From NCBI RefSeq assembly GCF_019320115.1, contig NC_089598.1, forward strand, positions 85,135,844-85,199,843: a DNA stretch of 64,000 nucleotides, read 5' to 3'. The notes under the pieces were generated by a model, which was not told the DNA's origin, did no database searches, and saw only the letters and a program-made list of their open reading frames with translations. Positions 59,996-64,000 of this stretch are shown here, one piece after another (position 1 is the first letter of the stretch; the number at the start of each line of letters is the position of its first letter). Origin of the DNA: Miscanthus floridulus. Lineage: Eukaryota > Streptophyta > Magnoliopsida > Poales > Poaceae. The position numbers were made by a program, and so were the translations under genes.

Positions 59996-62195
59996 GGACG
60001 TATCCGGAGCCTGTTGACGCGTGTAGATAGACTTGAGAACGCGGTAATTCTCCATGGTATGGTTTGACTTGGGATGGAGCTGGCATGGCCCTTTCAATGC
60101 TTTGGCATAGTCTTCTTCGTAGTTACGACGTCCGCCACCTTTTTTAACGGTGTTGACCTCGCCGTCGTCTTCCCGAGCACGCTTGCCCCTGTAATCGTCA
60201 TGGCAGTTACGCCGCTGATTACGTTGGTCACGGTGGTCACGGGAGTCGTTGTGCTAGTTGCGGCGATCAAAATTGTCGTTCTGACAACGATTGCCGCGGT
60301 AGTCGTCGCGGTGTGGGGGATGGTCGAAGCGTGGAACCCTTGCTACTTCTTTGATAATTATCTTTTTAGCGTCGTCGGTGTCCGCATATTTCTTAGCAGT
60401 GGCTAGGAGTGCTGTGACTGATTCAGGTCTCTTGCGTAGGAGCTTGTCCCTTAGGGCATCGTGGAAGCAGAGGCCAGTGATGAAAGCCTTGATTGCCTCG
60501 TTGTCGGAGATTGACGGGACCTTGATGCACATCTCCGAGAAACGTCGGACGTACTCGCGCAGTGGCTCATCTTTCCGATCTCGAATCCGTTGCAGATCAT
60601 ATTTGTTCCCCGGTTGCTCGCAAGTTGCAATGAAGTTGTCAATGAAAGCCTGCTTGAGCTCCTACCAAGAATCGAAGTAGTTCGCCGGCAAGCTGACCAG
60701 CCATTGGTGGCCTGCATGGCCGACGGCGACTAGAAAGTAATTGGACATGACGTGCTCGTCAGCCATGGCTGATCTGCACGCGGTTTCGTAGAGCATAACC
60801 CATAATTCGGGGTTCTCCTTGCCGTCGTACTTTTGAAGCTTCTCGAGCTTGAAGTTCTTAGGCCATATGACTTGGCGAAGGTGAGAAGTAAACTGCTTCA
60901 AATTCGGAGGGCCGTGGGTAGTATCGTACTCCATACGGCGATGACTTTCGTGGGATGCACGATCGTGGGCTCTCTGGTTGATGCGATCGCGCAGATCGTG
61001 TTCTCTGAGGTAATGGTGGAGATCATTATTGCCATCACGGCAATCTCGGATGCCACCCTGGTTAGCCCTGCGACCGCGGATATCACAGTGATTGTCACAG
61101 TTGTCTCGGCGGTTGTCGTCCCGGTAGTTGCGGTGGTTGTCGTCCCGACCACCATCATGGCCACCATTTCCGCCTTGACGGTTGTCTGAGGGGTCATCGT
61201 TGCGCGAGCCACATTGGTTGAGTGACTGTGAGCGACTCGAGTACTGGCGGCTGTGGCTTGACTCGACTAACACGGATGGAGCCCGAGCTTGATTTACAAT
61301 CTCTGCGGTCTGAGCCATAGCAGCCATCAGATAAGCTTGTATATCATCGCGAACCGCCTGGGTTTCTGGGGTATTGGGTAGCCGTGGCATTATCGCCATA
61401 GCGATGGCTACGTTGGCGCTTGGAGTCCTGAAGACCTGTTTGCCCCCCACCCTGTCGAAGGCATTATTGAGGTCACGTGGCTGGACCCTTATGCGTCGTG
61501 CCTCCTCTTCTACTTTGGCTTCGATTTGTCGGTGATTAAACCGGTCAATATTGCGTGCTTCATGTGCGAGCCTTTCTTGTTCTGTTTCGCCAACTGCCGG
61601 TGGTTCGTTATTACTGACAACATTGATCAAGTCCCCTCGCCTTGGTGGGAAAGACGGGAATTGTGGGAACCCCGGGATGTGGTCTGGGATATCCAGATCG
61701 TATTCAACGCCTTCATCGTCATGATGCTGGAGCTCGGTGTGGACGGAGGCATTAGATGCGATGCCAGACGAGGAGCTGGAGCCACCCTCTTGGACTGTGT
61801 GGATGGATCCTTCTCGATAATCCTCAATCCAGACCATGTTGACGAAGTTGTGCAGGCCGTAGGGCTGGGCCTGGTAGTTCTCCGTCGAGGCTTCGTACTC
61901 GGAGAGCCAGAGACCCATCACGGAGGCTAGCCGGCGACGAGCGGAGCGCCCTTCAGGAGTAGATGTGACCATGAGATCCGTACCGAGTCGTGTAGGACGA
62001 CTGGCCCGAGCTGGTCGGGTAGATCTGTTGTGGGTAGTGGTTACCTACTCATTAGGTTGACTTTGAATTGAACTTACCAGAGCTAGGGTTTCAGCAAGTT
62101 TGGCGCCGACCCGATCGATGGAGTTGAGCAGGTCGGTGTTGTCGATTTGCTTCCCTTTGTAGCGAGGAAGCGGACGATGGGTTGTCGGCGTGGCT
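59996..62195 (-). pseudogene. Tat element gag
   Basis: The capsid core is clear: LRQVIWPKNFKLEKLQKYDG, HQWLVSLPANYFDSW, FIDNFIATCEQPG, then LREYVRRFSEMCIKVPSI. A Gln/Arg/Asp-rich region (about 60890-61240 and 60110-60340) precedes a C-x2-H-x4-H-type knuckle near 60043-60090, where the last expected Cys is Tyr (60044-60046). TAG codons near 60253 and 60662 replace Gln. The N-terminal coding sequence runs to 62195, where it is cut by a copia LTR. Confidence 0.86.
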
Positions 62196-63781
62196 TGAAA
62201 GGATCAAGATGCCCAAGAGGGGGGGTGAATTGGGCTAATTCTAAATTTTCTTGCAATAATCAAATCCTACGGATAGCCCAATTAACCCCTTGTGCCTAAA
62301 AAGTGTTTATATCAAACTAATGCACAACAACCTCGCAACCAACGTTCCAAACTTACTCTAGCAAGCAATTCTATGGATGTAAGACAAGTATTGAAATGCT
62401 CAAAGTAAATACTCAAAGTAAGTGCTCAACGTAAATAGAGAGAGAAAGGAACGCGGCGATGTTTTGCCGAGGTATCGGAGAGTCGCCACTCCCCACTAGT
62501 CCTCGTTGGAGCACCCGCGCAAGGGTGTAGCTCCCCCTTGATCCGCGCAAGGATCAAGTGCTCTCTACGGGTTGATTCTTCGACACTCCGTCGCGGCGAA
62601 TCACCCAAAACCGCTCACAACTTGAGTTGGGTCACCCACAAGCTCCGCCGGGTGAACACCAAACTCCCAATCACCACCAAGCCGTCTAGGTGATGGCGAT
62701 CACCAAGAGTAACAAGCACGAACTCTCACTTGACCACGCGAAGCCTAATGAGAAGATGGATGCACACTTTTGCTACTCTTGATTTGCTAGTGAGGCTACT
62801 CTCTTGGATTCTCAAATCACAAACACCTCACTAGGACCTTGCTCTTCTTGGCACTCACAAACGTGTTTCTCAGCTGTTGGAATGAGCAAAAGATACTCCA
62901 CTCACGAGTGGACCTTCTATTTATAAGCCAGCCTGAAAAACGAACCGTTATGAGCTTCTGCGGGACGACCGGACGCTCCGATCGTGATGACCGGACGCTC
63001 CGGTCAGTTCAACCCGCGAACCAGTATTAAAGAGTCGACTGGACGCTGGCAGGGTCCGGTCAGCACTGACCGGACGCGTCCGGTCGCATAAAACCCTTAC
63101 TGGAACCTTACTGGACTCGACCGGACGCTGAACCCTCAGGGTCCGGTCAGCACTGACCGGACGCGTCCGGTCACTCTTTCCCAAGTCTGGACCCTTACTG
63201 GAATCGACCGGACGCTGGCCCTCAGCGTCCGGTCACATGACCTTCCAGCGTCCGATCACACCAGACTTGTTCACTTCAGTCAAATGAACTGACCGGACCC
63301 TGCGGCCAGCGTCCGGTTGCACCGGAGCCAGCGTCCGGTCAGTGTTTGACCCTCCATTCACTTCCAACTTTCGAACATATGTGAATGAAGTTTGCTCCAA
63401 AGGATCTTAGGCATTCATAGGAGCTACCTAGAGCTAGTTTTAACAAGTGTGCACCACACCTAACTCACTAGACTCAACTAGGTCAAGCTACCCGTTCATA
63501 CCCCCCTTCATAGTACGGCCAAAGGAAAAAAACAAAGTCCTAAACTACTCTAAGTGTCTCTCCAACTCCAATTGACACTTAGAACTAGTTATCCTTAACC
63601 TTGTCGTCCATCCTTTGAAAACCGAAACGATTTCCATCGTAGGGGCATGATAACCTCGATTTCCCAATCGATCTCCATTACCATGACCTAACTTAATTGC
63701 CTCTGCAAAACACATGTTAGTCATAGTAACTTTGTATTGACATTAATCACCAAAATCCAACTAGGGGCCTAGATGCTTTCA
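62196..63781 (-). mobile_element. 3' LTR of a Ty1/copia element, 1586 bp
   Basis: On the minus strand it starts TGAAAGCATCTAGGCCCC right after a purine tract and ends GATCCTTTCA at 62196. It contains many GACCGGACGC / GCGTCCGGTC motifs (62965-63340). The flanking tggct (62191-62195) is the candidate target duplication. It interrupts the Tat gag/leader. Confidence 0.88.
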
Positions 63782-64000
63782 ATCTCCCCCTTTTTGGTGA
63801 TTGATGACAATACCACCTCGAGTATGTTATGGAGTGAGGTTTTTGACGAGCTTGGTTCATATAAGCTTTTGTCAATAAGAACAAAAGAGTTAGTCAAGCT
63901 TATATGACCCAAGCCAACACAATGTACTCAAAGGATATGAATTAAGCATGAGTACAAATAACAAAGCTCATTTGCTTCGAAATATAAGCGCGGAAGCAAT
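63782..64000 (-). mobile_element. Copia internal 3' tail with polypurine tract
   Basis: The minus-strand run aaaaagggggagat (63782-63795) abuts the LTR start, fixing this as a 3' LTR and placing the rest of the element to the right of the window. Confidence 0.85.

Larger units (their letters stand above)
49756..62195 (-). mobile_element. Tat-lineage Ty3/gypsy element with antisense ORF, 5' LTR not visible
   Basis: Minus-strand order from the right is gag, protease, RT, RNase H, second RNase H, integrase, then a plus-strand ORF, then the 3' LTR at 49756-50226. A second RNase H and an extra antisense ORF between pol and the 3' LTR are features of the Tat lineage. The element is interrupted by a hAT-like MITE (59457-59987), and its 5' part is cut at 62195 by a copia insertion. 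Several nonsense codons make it defective. Confidence 0.92.

Overview
This is nuclear DNA from a grass. The plant bZIP and MCTP genes, the GT-AG introns, the Tourist- and Stowaway-like MITEs, the grass-type CACTA, Ty3/gypsy and Ty1/copia elements, and the 100-N scaffold gap all point that way. The repeat repertoire (long-LTR chromovirus, Tat-lineage gypsy with an antisense ORF, copia LTRs rich in GACCGGACGC) suggests a panicoid such as Saccharum, Miscanthus or Sorghum. That narrower placement is inference.

Layout. 1-7419: the end of an LTR, then a degraded but well-stocked CACTA (En/Spm) element: TNP2-type transposase remnant, hairpin spacer, Ptta/En/Spm-type second gene ending in a multi-exon Ulp1-like protease, 42-bp subterminal repeats and a CACTAC terminus. 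7420-11960: a minus-strand TGA-type bZIP gene. Seven exons can be read with intact splice sites, but the last exon is absent and the CACTA terminus lies inside what should be its last intron. 12000-21790: gene-poor, with Stowaway-like MITEs (one nested), a copia LTR fragment and a 4.2-kb solo gypsy LTR with a perfect 5-bp target duplication. 21790-25450: an intact single-exon MCTP/FTIP-like gene (minus strand) with its 5' leader. 25900-40137: nested retrotransposons: an older LTR remnant, a copia LTR with start of gag, a gypsy LTR, and a chromodomain gypsy element with both LTRs (the 3' LTR runs into the gap).

40238-47740: a VAMP72 (R-SNARE) pseudogene fragment with introns, next to a 4.5-kb array of about 1.06-kb units built from nested palindromes, ending in a second CACTA terminus. 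47741-49755: little recognisable. 49756-62195: a Tat-lineage gypsy element on the minus strand (3' LTR, integrase, two RNase H regions, RT, protease, gag) with a long multi-exon ORF on the opposite strand between pol and the 3' LTR. A hAT-like MITE with an 8-bp duplication sits in its gag/protease region. 62196-64000: the 3' LTR and tail of a copia element inserted into the Tat leader/gag.

How it fits together: only two host genes look functional or nearly so, the MCTP gene (clearly intact) and the TGA gene (conditional on a last exon beyond the window). The rest is layered transposon history. Two themes run across it. First, premature stops in several unrelated elements are almost all TAG at expected Gln (CAG) or Trp (TGG) codons in CHG context, the mark expected of deamination of methylated cytosines. 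Second, two CACTA elements share a palindromic spacer, single-copy in one and amplified in the other.
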